Source: Roseovarius atlanticus (GTDB lineage: Bacteria > Pseudomonadota > Alphaproteobacteria > Rhodobacterales > Rhodobacteraceae). Taken from it: DNA of 32,120 bases. Shown in pieces: positions 15,807 through 24,235 of this stretch (its first letter is position 1; each line of letters begins with the position of its first letter). The DNA lies in contig NZ_LAXJ01000038.1 of the NCBI RefSeq assembly GCF_001441615.1, positions 1 through 32,120 of the forward strand, read 5' to 3'. Made by a program: the position numbers and the translations under genes. The notes under the pieces were generated by a model, which saw only the letters and a list, made by a program, of their open reading frames with translations, searched no databases and had not been told where the DNA came from.

Positions 15807-16697
15807 ATGACACCAGTAGCGGCCCTGAAGGTTGTGCTTGCGATGGTGCTCTGGGTCTTGTGCTTTCCGGTCATCGTGGTCGGGCTCAAATACTCGCCTC
15901 ATCTCACTTTTGCCGCCATGAGGGCGCTCCTCGCAGGCGGCGTGCTTACAGTTTTGGCGCTGATGTTAGGGCGACCATTTCCGCGAGGGCACCGGGTTTG
16001 GTTGACGCTAGCGGGAGCTGGCTTCGGTGCGACGAGTCTTGGCTTTCTTGGGATGTTTCATGCGGCAGAGTTTGCCTCACCGGGCTTTGCGACAGTAATA
16101 GCGAATACGCAACCTCTTCTGGCCGCTGTCCTCGCGGCGTTCTGGCTCGGGGAAAAGCTGTCCTTGATTGGTAGCATAGGCTTGTTTGCCGGATTTGCAG
16201 GGATCGTGCTAATTGCTCTGCCCGATTTTCTGGCTGATGGAAACGAGAGTTATGTTATAGGCGTTCTGTAAATCATTCTTGCAGCCGCTGGCGTTATGCT
16301 TAGCAACGTCCTGATAAAATCCATTGCAGGAAAGGTGGACACCCTTTCGGCAATGGGCGTGCAGATGCTGTTAGGTAGCGTACCACTCGTCATTGCGGCG
16401 ATATCCATGGAGGAGCCAACTACAATTAACTGGGCGCCCGCATTCATCGCGTCGCTTCTCGTCCTGGCGATGGCAGGATCGGCACTTGTCTATTGGCTGT
16501 GGTTCTCAGCGCTTGAAACAGTTCCATTGAATCGGGCCATTGCCTTCAGTTTTCTCATTCCGGTTTTTGGACTGACCTTGGGTATCGTTGTCTATGGCGA
16601 GTGACTCTCTGTCTTACAAATTGTAGGCATCGTTATGATATTTTTGGGAATAGGGATGGTTCAGCGCGGAAAGGAAAGGACACTCAATGAGGTTTGA
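15807..16697 (+). pseudogene. DMT/EamA-family transporter with two nonsense codons
   Basis: One frame from the ATG at 15807 (AAAGGA six bases upstream; an in-frame ATG at 15792 also exists) encodes two EamA repeats of about five helices each. It is stopped by TAA at 16269-16271 (...VIGVL-stop-IILAAAGVM) and TGA at 16602-16604 (...VVYGE-stop-LSVLQIVG). The second most likely replaces the Trp of the common GEWLS segment. The frame then runs to TGA at 16695-16697. Features such as TFAAMRALLAGG, ANTQPLLAAVLAAFWLGEKLS and IAFSFLIPVFGLTLG are typical of the drug/metabolite transporter superfamily. The gene is inactive as written; substrate unknown. Confidence 0.83.
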
Positions 16698-16826
16698 ATA
16701 CGCATTCTTCCGAAACAACCGAGAACCGGTCGTTCATCCGTCACCTTCGATGAACGAACTTGAGTGCCACGTTATGTTGAACTTAATGCAATTTGCTCGC
16801 ATCTAAATGAAATGGAGGGATGAGAT

Positions 16827-17459
16827 ATGACGGAGCCAGACACAAAAACACGGGAACCTGCCCACGACCGCGACCCGGCCGAGATCGCGCTTGCAGAGGG
16901 TCGGCAAGCCTTTCTGGGATTTCTGGTGCGCCGTTTGGGCAACAAGGCGGATGCGGACGATGTTTTGCAGGAATTCTGCGTTCGGGTGCTGACGCGCAAA
17001 GACCAGCTGCGAGACGTGGAGCGAATGGATTCCTGGCTCTATGCCATCTTGCGATCGACGATGAACGATCATTTCCGTAAGTTGGCTCGCCGGGGGCGCC
17101 TCGCCGAAGCGTATGGCAGCGAACCCGAGGCATTGGCTGATGATGCCCCCGCACAGATGGCGCAATTTTGCCGTTGCCTGGATGGTCTGGTTCCGGCGCA
17201 GCGGGCAGCAGATGCAGAATTGATTCGTCGGGTCGACTTCGGAGAGGAGGACCGTGCCGCGGTCGCCTTCGACATGGGCCTGACCCGCAACGCGCTTGGC
17301 GTGCGTCTGCATCGTGCCCGCGCGGCCTTGCGCGATGCGCTGACGGGTCAATGTGGCAAGTGCTGCAAGACAGGTTGGGATGACTGCTACTGCACTCCGA
17401 TCGGCTGCGAAAACCCCGAAGATGAGACCCACTGTGCTCCCAAGGACGCATCGAACTGA
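16827..17459 (+). CDS. ECF-type sigma factor with cysteine-rich C-terminus
   Basis: The 210-residue protein has a sigma-70 region 2 (FLGFLVRRLGNKADADDVLQEFCVRVL...SWLYAILRSTMNDHFRK) and region 4 (VAFDMGLTRNALGVRLHRARAALRDAL). A 35-residue tail holds seven cysteines (CGKCCKTGWDDCYCTPIGC...C). An additional C-R-C lies between the regions (FCRCLDGL). GGAGGGAT precedes the ATG. No anti-sigma gene is adjacent. Metal-sensing ECF factors of the CorE type carry such a Cys-rich domain and respond directly to copper or cadmium/zinc. By analogy this one may sense a metal itself (inference). A small alpha-helical protein follows at 17619. It appears intact despite decayed neighbours. Confidence 0.85.
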   Translation: MTEPDTKTREPAHDRDPAEIALAEGRQAFLGFLVRRLGNKADADDVLQEFCVRVLTRKDQLRDVERMDSWLYAILRSTMNDHFRKLARRGRLAEAYGSEPEALADDAPAQMAQFCRCLDGLVPAQRAADAELIRRVDFGEEDRAAVAFDMGLTRNALGVRLHRARAALRDALTGQCGKCCKTGWDDCYCTPIGCENPEDETHCAPKDASN

Positions 17460-17618
17460 TGCTAGGTGAATAGGCCCAGCTTGTAATGGATTCCGCCAGG
17501 AAGCGTCGACTTACGGGAAAGCCCAGGTCCGGGCGTCATGGCAGGGACACCAAAATGATCAGCGGAAAAAAATATATCGGATCAGGCAATCCATGAGCGC
17601 CTCGCCTCCTCAACGGAG

Positions 17619-17897
17619 TTGTTTAGTCTCGTTCACCGGATAGGCTGCGCTTGCGCGTCGCATTCGCACCATGCCGATGCTCCGGTTTCCCAAGAACTCT
17701 TTCGGAGGATCGAAAGTGACGGCCAGAGTCTGGTTGAAGCGGCCAGAATTTTGGGTCTCGGACCCAAGGACTGCGCCTACCTCCTTGCCGGATTACGTCG
17801 CGATATGGCGACCGAACTCGTGGTTCTGCTGCTAGATACCGAAAGACCGTCTCCTGTTGTCTCAAATGAGACCAACAATTCAAAGCTACGGAAGTAG
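17619..17897 (+). CDS. Small helical protein after the ECF sigma gene, unknown
   Basis: The frame encodes up to 92 residues: HRIGCACASHSHHADAPVS, then a predicted helical part (LFRRIESDGQSLVEAARILGLGPKDCAYLLAGLRRDMATELVVLLL) resembling a helix-turn-helix (SLVEAARILGLGPKDCAYLLA). The C-A-C and H-S-H-H residues could bind metal. The start is uncertain: TTG at 17619 has no good ribosome-binding site, and an ATG at 17593 is one base out of frame, so a small indel is possible. I do not recognise the family. Position beside the Cys-rich sigma factor suggests a linked regulatory role (inference only). Confidence 0.5.
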   Translation: MFSLVHRIGCACASHSHHADAPVSQELFRRIESDGQSLVEAARILGLGPKDCAYLLAGLRRDMATELVVLLLDTERPSPVVSNETNNSKLRK

Positions 17898-18669
17898 CGG
17901 CCTGATAGCAGCAAAAACCAAACGAACAGTGCTGCGGCTAATGGCCGTCGTGAACTCGACCAACAGCAAGCGACGGGGAGCAAGATGTCCGATTTAAAAA
18001 CAGGCAATTGATGTCCCAGACGCAAACGCTCGCGAGACTTTCTCTACTGTGCCACTGGCGCCACCGGAGTAGTGGCAACGGGCCCCGCCGTCTGGCATTG
18101 ATCAATTCCGTGAATTCTTCGGCCGATATCATCAGCCAATCGACTAGTGTCGTCGATTTAACGGACGCTACTACAAGACCCGGGAGCGCGTTTGACTGGG
18201 CGGGAGATCCTGTCTTTATATAGCGGCGTTAGCCCGCGATGATCGCTAAGGCGCGAGCGGCAGTTTTGGATCAGCTCGTTGACCCGATTGACGACGTGAA
18301 GGACCCCCCACCGTCGACTAGGAGTTGACAGCGATTGATCAGAACAGATCGGCTCTGGAGGGCGGTCAAGGGTTAATCGTGGTTCGAACGTGCACCACCT
18401 ATTTGGGGGTCTGCCGGTGGGTCAGCGTTGGAGAGTTCGGCGAGTGGTTTTGCGCGTGCCACTGATAGCAGTGCGATCAGTCGGGCTGAATTGGAAAAGG
18501 TCCCGTACCCCGAAATCTCGGCATTACGCCCTATAGCCTCGAGTCCGATTTGTTGCTGTTGATCGGAGCGACGTGACTGGCGGATGGGTCGCGGAATTCA
18601 CCGAATTTCCTGTAATGGAATGTAGTAGTGGGCGTCTCCAATATGAAACCATGATTGAAGGAGACCAAG
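17898..18669. other. About 770 bases with no supported gene
   Basis: Open frames here are short, on both strands, and lack recognisable motifs. The last 70 bases form the leader of the 52-residue peptide gene and hold TTCC-TGTAAT-GGAA (18607-18620), a dyad with the same 6-base spacer as the CueR boxes but with poor -35/-10 elements. The stretch may be debris of lost genes. Confidence 0.35.
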
Positions 18670-18828
18670 ATGGCTCAGAAATCCATCCAAAACGATGAAT
18701 CTCAAACCAAAACCGCAAAGTCCGGTGGGTGCTGTGGCGGCAGTTCCGTCAACACAGCTACCGAAGTCCAACCCAAGGCCAGATCGTCTGCTGCACCGTT
18801 GGGGAAATGCTGCTGCAGCAAAAATTGA
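18670..18828 (+). CDS. 52-residue cysteine-rich metal-binding-like peptide
   Basis: A short frame with GAAGGAG ahead of its ATG encodes MAQKSIQNDESQTKTAKSGG, then CCGGSS, a Ser/Ala/Thr linker and the C-terminal KCCCSKN. Five cysteines are grouped as CC and CCC in an otherwise hydrophilic peptide without signal sequence. This composition suits a small cytosolic metallothionein-like or metallochaperone peptide. It is the first gene of a plus-strand series leading to the P1B ATPase at 19537. The function is inferred from cysteines and context only. The strong ribosome-binding site and clustered cysteines support a real gene. Confidence 0.7.
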   Translation: MAQKSIQNDESQTKTAKSGGCCGGSSVNTATEVQPKARSSAAPLGKCCCSKN

Positions 18829-18911
18829 GATCAGTTGCGACACGGCCTCGCTTAGCGAGAAGGACAGATCAGTAGCTGTTCAACATACGTCAAGAGAAAG
18901 GTTTCATAGCC

Positions 18912-19055
18912 ATGATTATAATAAGCGTTTTTGCGGGTTCCTGTGCCCTGCTTTTCGTCCATTCGTACTACTCATGGCGAAATCGCGCGGTAGCTATCCC
19001 GGTTGTCCTCGAACGAGATCACACATCGGACGCCATTTTTGGGCGCACATTGTGA
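18912..19055 (+). CDS. Short membrane protein, probably truncated
   Basis: A 47-residue frame encodes one hydrophobic helix (MIIISVFAGSCALLFVHSYY) followed by SWRNRAVAIPVVLERDHTSD and ends at TGA 19053-19055. GAGAAAGG lies about ten bases upstream of the ATG. The sequence reads like the first part of a longer multi-helix protein, and other genes nearby are cut by nonsense codons, so this may be a remnant. I cannot name the family. Confidence 0.4.
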   Translation: MIIISVFAGSCALLFVHSYYSWRNRAVAIPVVLERDHTSDAIFGRTL

Positions 19056-19149
19056 CAAAACGATACAGGAAGCTTCGTGACAGCCCTTCGGCTGTGGGTG
19101 CAGTCATCGCCACAACGAGGCAGCTCTGAAAGGTTTGGAAGGAGAAATC

Positions 19150-19419
19150 ATGTCAGATTTTAAATCGGTTCGTATCTATCCCCTAGGGATGGCCCTTGGG
19201 ACTCTGCTGGCGATCAGCTTCGTGCTGTGCGTTATCTCCGGCCTGACATTCCCGACCGCCACCATGTATCAGGCCTGGCTACCACTTCTGCCCGGCGTGA
19301 CTTGGATCAGCTGGCCAAGCGTCTTTCTGGGGCTGATCGAGAGCTTCGCCTATGGCTGGTAAATTGCCGTGATTTTCGTACCGGCGTTCAACTTCTTTTC
19401 GCGCAAGGCGAAGGCATGA
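19150..19419 (+). pseudogene. DUF5676-like membrane protein with a nonsense codon
   Basis: From the ATG at 19150 (GGAAGGAG upstream) the frame encodes two hydrophobic segments (LGMALGTLLAISFVLCVISGL and a WISWPSVFLGLIESFAYGW helix). It then meets TAA at 19360-19362 and continues in frame as IAVIFVPAFNFFSRKAKA to TGA at 19417-19419. A Tyr codon at the TAA position would give the usual FAYGWYIA-type helix of this small two/three-TM family, often found with metal ATPases. The product is truncated by about 19 residues as written. The TAA may leave partial function. Confidence 0.65.
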
Positions 19420-19536
19420 CAAACCAACAAGAGTACCCCCAAAAACCACCTTGTGGCCATCGTCCCTGCGCGTTGGGGGCGTCGGTTACATCGATCCAAT
19501 AGTGACGAGCCAATTGCGAACAGGAAAGGAAGCAGG

Positions 19537-21939
19537 ATGAACGTGACGAAATGCCGGGGCGGCAGGCAAAGAGAGGGTGACGAGAGCTATGACATGGTAC
19601 CAGACGGCTATACCGGCACGGTCTATACCTGCTCGATGCACCCCGAAGTGCGTAGCGCCGAGGAAGGGAAATGTCCCAAATGCGGCATGTTCCTAGTGCC
19701 CGAAGGTGACGTTGGGCAGCAATGGCATCATGACCATTCTGGGCACGCCCATGCGCATGGCGCTGCAACTGTCGGGGTGAAGAACGGCGACTATGACACC
19801 GTGCCGGAGGGCTTCAACGGCACTGTCTATACGTGCCCGATGCATGCGCAGGTACGCCATCCTGGCCCCGGATCCTGTCCGATCTGCGGCATGGGGTTGG
19901 AGCCTGAAACAGTCAGCCTTGAGGATGATGGTCCGAATCCCGAGCTGGTCGACTTTACCCGTCGATTCTGGGCTGGTGTCGTGCTGACAATGCCCGTTCT
20001 CGTTTTAGCGATGGGTCCTTTCGTAGGTTTCACATATTTCATGGAGCAACTGGGCGAACGCCCTTCGCTCTGGCTGGAGTTGGCGCTCTCGACGCCCGTG
20101 ATCCTTTGGTCGGGTTGGCCATTCTTTGTGCGCGGCTATCAGTCGTTCCGGACGATGAATCTCAACATGTTCAGCCTGATTTCGATGGGTGTAGGTGCGG
20201 CGTATATCTTCAGTATCGTTGCGGTCATCGCGCCGCAGATTTTCCCGACCGGGTTCCGCGATGAGAACGGCAATGTCGGCGTCTATTTCGAGGCCGCCGC
20301 CGTGATCGTAACGCTGGTTCTGCTGGGCCAGGTGATGGAATTGCGCGCCCGCGAAGGCACCGGCAAGGCGATCCGGGCCTTGCTGGACATGGCAGCCAAG
20401 ACAGCGCTCGTGATCCGCCCTGACGGCACCGAAGAGGAAATCGAGCTGGACCAGGTGCAGCTGGGCGATCACATTCGCGTGCGCCCCGGCGACAAGGTTC
20501 CGGTCGATGGTGTGGTGGTCGAAGGCCGCTCCTCGGTGGACGAGTCGATGATTTCCGGAGAACCCGTCCCCGTCGAGAAGGTCGCGGGCGAACCCGTTAC
20601 CGGGGCCACGATCAACGGCACCGGCAGCCTGGTCATCGAGGCCACGCGCATCGGGGCGGATACAATGCTTTCCCAGATCGTGCAGATGGTTGCCAACGCA
20701 CAGCGCAGCCGTGCGCCGATCCAGAAATACGCCGATCAGGTCGCGGGGATGTTCGTGCCAGCGGTGATCGCCGTCGCAATCGTGTCATTCATCGTCTGGT
20801 CGATCTGGGGGCCTGATCCCGCAATGGCCTATGGCCTCGTCTCGGCTGTGGCGGTGCTGATCATCGCCTGTCCCTGTGCGCTTGGTCTTGCCACGCCGAT
20901 GTCGATCATGACCGCCACGGGCACAGGTGCGCAGATGGGCGTACTGATCAAGAACGCCGAAGCGCTGGAGCGGTTTGAAAAGATCGACACGCTGATAGTG
21001 GACAAGACTGGTACGCTGACCGAAGGGAAGCCCAAACTGGTCGCGGTGCTGACCGAGGAAGGACATGACGAGGCCGAAGTCTTGCGCTTGGCCGCATCGC
21101 TGGAGCGCGGCTCAGAACACCCGTTGGCCGAGGCCATCGTGCGCGGGGCAGAGGAGCGCGGTGTCGATTTCACCAAGACCGAGGACTTCGAGGCGGTGAC
21201 CGGCAAGGGCGTCAAAGGCCGCGTCGACGGCAAGTCGGTTGCGCTTGGCAATGCAGCACTGATCCACGACATGGGACTGGACAGCGGCGCGCTGGTCGAC
21301 ACCGCCAACGCGCGGCGCGACGAAGGCGAGACCGTAATGTTCATCGTACTGGATGGCACGATTGCCGGATTGGTCAGCGTCGCTGACCCGGTCAAGGAAA
21401 CTACTCCCGCGGCCCTCAAGGCGCTACATGAACAAGGATTTCGGATCATCATGGCGACCGGCGACAACGAGCGCACCGCGCAGGCCGTCGCTAGCCGCCT
21501 CGGCATTGATGAGATTCGCGCTGATGTACTGCCCGAGGACAAAGCGCATATTATCCGCGAGCTGCAAAAACAGAGCCGAAAGGTCGCCATGGCCGGCGAT
21601 GGGGTCAATGACGCCCCCGCACTTGCCCAGGCAGATGTCGGCATCGCGATGGGCACGGGAGCGGATGTGGCCATCGAAAGCGCGGGGTTCACATTGGTTA
21701 AGGGCAATCTCGACGGCATCGTGCGAGCCCGCAAACTGAGCCACGCCACGATGCGCAATATCCGCCAGAACCTGTTCTTCGCGCTGATCTACAACGCGTC
21801 GGGTGTGCCTATAGCAGCCGGTATCCTCTATCCGTTCTTTGGTATCCTGATCGGCCCAATTTTTGCCGCCTTCGCCATGAGCGCATCTTCGCTGTCGGTG
21901 GTGTTGAATGCTCTTCGGCTGCGGCGACTGAAGTTCTGA
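19537..21939 (+). CDS. P1B-type metal ATPase with two CxMHP-CPxCGM metal-binding modules
   Basis: I start at the ATG at 19537 (MNVTKCRGG; AGGAAGCAGG upstream), giving 800 residues. The N-terminus has two heavy-metal-binding modules (YTCSMHPEVRS...CPKCGMFLVPE and YTCPMHAQVRH...CPICGMGLEPE) separated by a His-rich linker (HHDHSGHAHAHG). The pump core shows TGE (MISGEPVP), CPC (IIACPCALGLATP), DKTGT, SEHPLA, GDGVNDAPAL and eight expected TM helices. The CPC site indicates Cu+/Ag+ transport. The module type is common in SilP-like and CopB-like ATPases. It lies downstream of Cys-rich and DUF5676-like genes and upstream of DUF2933 and methyltransferase-like genes. It is intact while genes on both sides are decayed. 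Export of copper or silver is expected; exact metal is not provable here. Confidence 0.92.
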   Translation: MNVTKCRGGRQREGDESYDMVPDGYTGTVYTCSMHPEVRSAEEGKCPKCGMFLVPEGDVGQQWHHDHSGHAHAHGAATVGVKNGDYDTVPEGFNGTVYTCPMHAQVRHPGPGSCPICGMGLEPETVSLEDDGPNPELVDFTRRFWAGVVLTMPVLVLAMGPFVGFTYFMEQLGERPSLWLELALSTPVILWSGWPFFVRGYQSFRTMNLNMFSLISMGVGAAYIFSIVAVIAPQIFPTGFRDENGNVGVYFEAAAVIVTLVLLGQVMELRAREGTGKAIRALLDMAAKTALVIRPDGTEEEIELDQVQLGDHIRVRPGDKVPVDGVVVEGRSSVDESMISGEPVPVEKVAGEPVTGATINGTGSLVIEATRIGADTMLSQIVQMVANAQRSRAPIQKYADQVAGMFVPAVIAVAIVSFIVWSIWGPDPAMAYGLVSAVAVLIIACPCALGLATPMSIMTATGTGAQMGVLIKNAEALERFEKIDTLIVDKTGTLTEGKPKLVAVLTEEGHDEAEVLRLAASLERGSEHPLAEAIVRGAEERGVDFTKTEDFEAVTGKGVKGRVDGKSVALGNAALIHDMGLDSGALVDTANARRDEGETVMFIVLDGTIAGLVSVADPVKETTPAALKALHEQGFRIIMATGDNERTAQAVASRLGIDEIRADVLPEDKAHIIRELQKQSRKVAMAGDGVNDAPALAQADVGIAMGTGADVAIESAGFTLVKGNLDGIVRARKLSHATMRNIRQNLFFALIYNASGVPIAAGILYPFFGILIGPIFAAFAMSASSLSVVLNALRLRRLKF

Positions 21940-21990
21940 ACCAATAATGGCAGACGATTTCTCCATTCAACAGTAACAGGATCAAAGCAG

Positions 21991-22224
21991 ATGACTGAGC
22001 ATGATGATAATCACGACAATCACGAAAACGGCTTTTGGAAATCTCGCACAGGCGTCTTTCTTCTGATTGCTCTCGGGATTGGTGCGTTCCTCCTCGCATT
22101 CGAACATCGCGTCCACATTTTTGGCGGTAATGGGTTTCTCGCGCTGCTTCTTCTCGGATGCGTCGTGATGCATCTCTTCATGCATGCTGGGCACGGGGGT
22201 CATGGCGGAGGCGATAAGTCATGA
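21991..22224 (+). CDS. DUF2933 small membrane protein
   Basis: The 77-residue protein has a His/Asp-rich N-terminus (MTEHDDNHDNHENG), two TM helices (VFLLIALGIGAFLLAFEHRV and FLALLLLGCVVMHLFMHAG) and a His/Gly tail (HAGHGGHGGGDKS). This pattern is DUF2933, which commonly accompanies metal-exporting P-type ATPases. The His clusters may bind metal at either membrane face (inference). It begins 51 bases after the ATPase and overlaps the next gene by four bases (ATGA). Confidence 0.82.
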   Translation: MTEHDDNHDNHENGFWKSRTGVFLLIALGIGAFLLAFEHRVHIFGGNGFLALLLLGCVVMHLFMHAGHGGHGGGDKS

Positions 22225-22871
22225 TGCACGATCCCGGTTATGGGCTGTGGTTCTTTACCCTGCTGAATGCCGCCATTTTCATCATGTTTGCATTCAGCTT
22301 CTTCAAGCCGCAAACGGCGCGAGACTGGCGTAGTTTCGGAGCCTTCAGCGCATTTTTAGTGGCCCTGTTCACCGAAATGTATGGCTTTCCTCTCACGATT
22401 TATCTGCTGTCCGGTTGGTTGCAGAGCACTTACCCAGGGATTGACTGGTTTTCGCACGATGCCGGCCACCTTCCGGAAATGCTCTTCGGCTGGCAAGCCA
22501 ACCCGCATTTCGGCCCTTTCCACATCCTAAGCTTCGTTCTGATCGGACTTGGGTTCTGGATGATCTCGGCCGCATGGCGAGTGCTTTACCAAGCCCAACG
22601 GAACGGCACGCTGGCTACCAGTGGTCCCTATGCGCGTGTCCGACATCCGCAATACGTGGGTTTCATCCTCGTTTTGACCGGCTTTCTGGTCCAGTGGCCA
22701 ACATTGCTGACACTGGCGATGTATCCGGCGTTGTTCTGGATGTACGTGCGGCTTGCTCGCGCAGAGGAGCGGGAAACCCGGGCCGCGTTCGGAGACAGGT
22801 TCGACGCGTATGCCGCGCGAGTTCCCGCCTTCTTGCCAAACTTCACGCAGGCACATGACGCAACTCAATGA
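22221..22871 (+). CDS. Isoprenylcysteine-carboxyl-methyltransferase-like membrane protein
   Basis: The 216-residue multi-helix protein contains, in its C-terminal half, GPYARVRHPQYVGFILVLTGF and LARAEERETRAAFGDRFDAY. These are the SAM-binding signature of the ICMT/PEMT-like membrane methyltransferase family (RHPxY and the EE/RxE helix). The N-terminal half has three hydrophobic helices. Its start overlaps the DUF2933 stop. Such genes often sit beside heavy-metal ATPases, but their substrate in bacteria is not established. Annotation as methyltransferase rests on family motifs; a link to metal resistance is by context. Confidence 0.83.
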   Translation: MMHDPGYGLWFFTLLNAAIFIMFAFSFFKPQTARDWRSFGAFSAFLVALFTEMYGFPLTIYLLSGWLQSTYPGIDWFSHDAGHLPEMLFGWQANPHFGPFHILSFVLIGLGFWMISAAWRVLYQAQRNGTLATSGPYARVRHPQYVGFILVLTGFLVQWPTLLTLAMYPALFWMYVRLARAEERETRAAFGDRFDAYAARVPAFLPNFTQAHDATQ

Positions 22872-22889
22872 CAAGACGGTAGTGGATCC

Positions 22890-23765
22890 CTGAACGACAA
22901 TCCAACCGATAGGGAAGCACACAGTAATGGCGTGTCGTCATGGTTTCCAACCGCGTACACGATCCTTTTTCCTTAATCATCATTGTCGCAGGCCTGACCT
23001 GGATCATCCCCGCAGGACAATATGATCGTGCGATGAACGAAGAGGTCGGGCGTGAAGTTGCCGTGCCGGGAACCTACCAGACCGTCGATCCCAATCCGCA
23101 GGGCTTTGTCGAAGTCATGCTAGCTCCCGTGGCAGGATTCTATGACCCGGACAGTTATGCGGCGAACGCAATTGATGTAGCGCTGTTTGTGCTCCTGCTG
23201 GATGGGTTTCTTGGCGTAGTCAACGCCACCAAAGCCATCGATACTGGCATCCAGACGGGCGATGGGCTGCATGAAAGGGCGCGAGATCTGGATGATACCG
23301 ATCCTGATGTCGCTGTTCGCCTTGGGCGGCACGACCTACGGCATGGCATAGGAAAAACCGGCCTTTTATGCACTGCTGATCCCGGTTGTTGTCGCCGCGG
23401 GGTTTGATGCGGTCACCGGCGTCGCCATCATCCTGATCGGAGCTGGCATCGGCACCCTCGGCTCCACGATCACCCCTTTTACAACCGTCATCGCATCAAA
23501 CGCGGCGGGGATACCCCTTACCCAGGGTATGGCATTGCGGCTAGTCATCCTGACCGGCAGACTCTTGACATGCATCGCCTACGTGATGCGCTACGCCGCT
23601 AAAGTAAAGGCCGATCCATCCCACTCGGTGGTCGCCAAGCAGCGCGATGCACATCGCCGGATATTCTTAAGCGCTGACGATGGCGAATTCACCGAACCGG
23701 AGCTGACCGGAACCCAGAAGCTGGTGCTGGTCCTGTTCTTCGCCACCTTCGCGGTGGTCAGGGCT
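22890..23765 (+). pseudogene. YfcC/ArcD-like transporter, N-terminal half, decayed
   Basis: Pieces of one transporter lie in three frames. The first, WFPTAYTILF (22939-22973), is followed after a one-base loss in the T5 run by SLIIIVAGLTWIIPAGQYDR...GFLGVVNATKAIDTGIQ. One extra base near 23254 leads to RAMGCMKGREIWMIPILMSLFALGGTTYGMA, a TAG at 23349-23351, and then FYALLIPVVVAAGFDAVTG...TGTQKLVLVLFFATFAV. The Trp-Ile-Ile-Pro-Ala-Gly and GxGTLGSTITPF segments fit the C4-dicarboxylate/YfcC anaerobic carrier family (PF03606). The initiation codon position reads CTG. The C-terminal half is missing, replaced by a Rieske protein fragment. Inactive. Confidence 0.75.
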
Positions 23766-24191
23766 TTGCTCAGGATCCGCGTGGATATTTCCGAGCTGAC
23801 ACCTGGCACGCAACTCACTGTCAAGTAGCGGGGAAAACCGGTGTTCATCCGCTATCGAACTGAAGAGGAAATTTCTGCGGCACGTTCCGAAAGTGTCGCC
23901 GACCTACCTGATGCGATCGCAAGAAACCCCAACTTCGACGGGGACGTGCCTGCGACCGATGAGCACCGGGCAGTTCCCGGCCGCGAAGAGTATTTGATCA
24001 TGATTGGCGTTTGCACTCACTTGGGATGCGTTCCGCTTGGAAAAGGCTCCGGCGATTTTGGAGGTTGGTTTTGCCCTTGCCACGGCTCGCATTATGACCC
24101 CGCCGGGCGCATCAGAAAGGGACTCGCACCAGAGAACCTTCACATTCCGGACCTTTCGCTGTCGGATGACTTGATTCTCGTTTTGGGATAA
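23766..24191 (+). pseudogene. petA: Rieske iron-sulphur subunit (PetA) C-terminal fragment
   Basis: The fragment begins about IRVDISELTPGTQLTVK, meets TAG at 23826-23828 (where bc1 Rieske proteins have Trp in TVKWRGKPVFI) and continues RGKPVFIRYRTEEE to TAA at 24189-24191. The [2Fe-2S] ligands are present in CTHLGC and CPCHGSHYD. The N-terminal membrane anchor and start are absent, lost where the sequence joins the YfcC-like fragment near 23750-23775. The join happens to keep one reading frame. A GTG at 23841 could restart translation but would lack the anchor. It is a copy of the bc1 Rieske subunit; a functional petABC must be elsewhere in the genome if used. Confidence 0.85.
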
Positions 24192-24235
24192 ACGGCGCGC
24201 AGCGTTTCATTGCATAGGTTCGAGCGGATCGAAAC

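Noticed and set aside
20829..21758. Long 309-codon minus-strand frame in the second ATPase
   Set aside because: Antisense shadow of a gene with all P-type ATPase motifs.
14567..23828. Stop-codon reassignment or read-through as an explanation of the many in-frame stops
   Set aside because: All three stop codons occur at the interrupted positions, and intact genes beside them end normally with the same codons. Decay is simpler.
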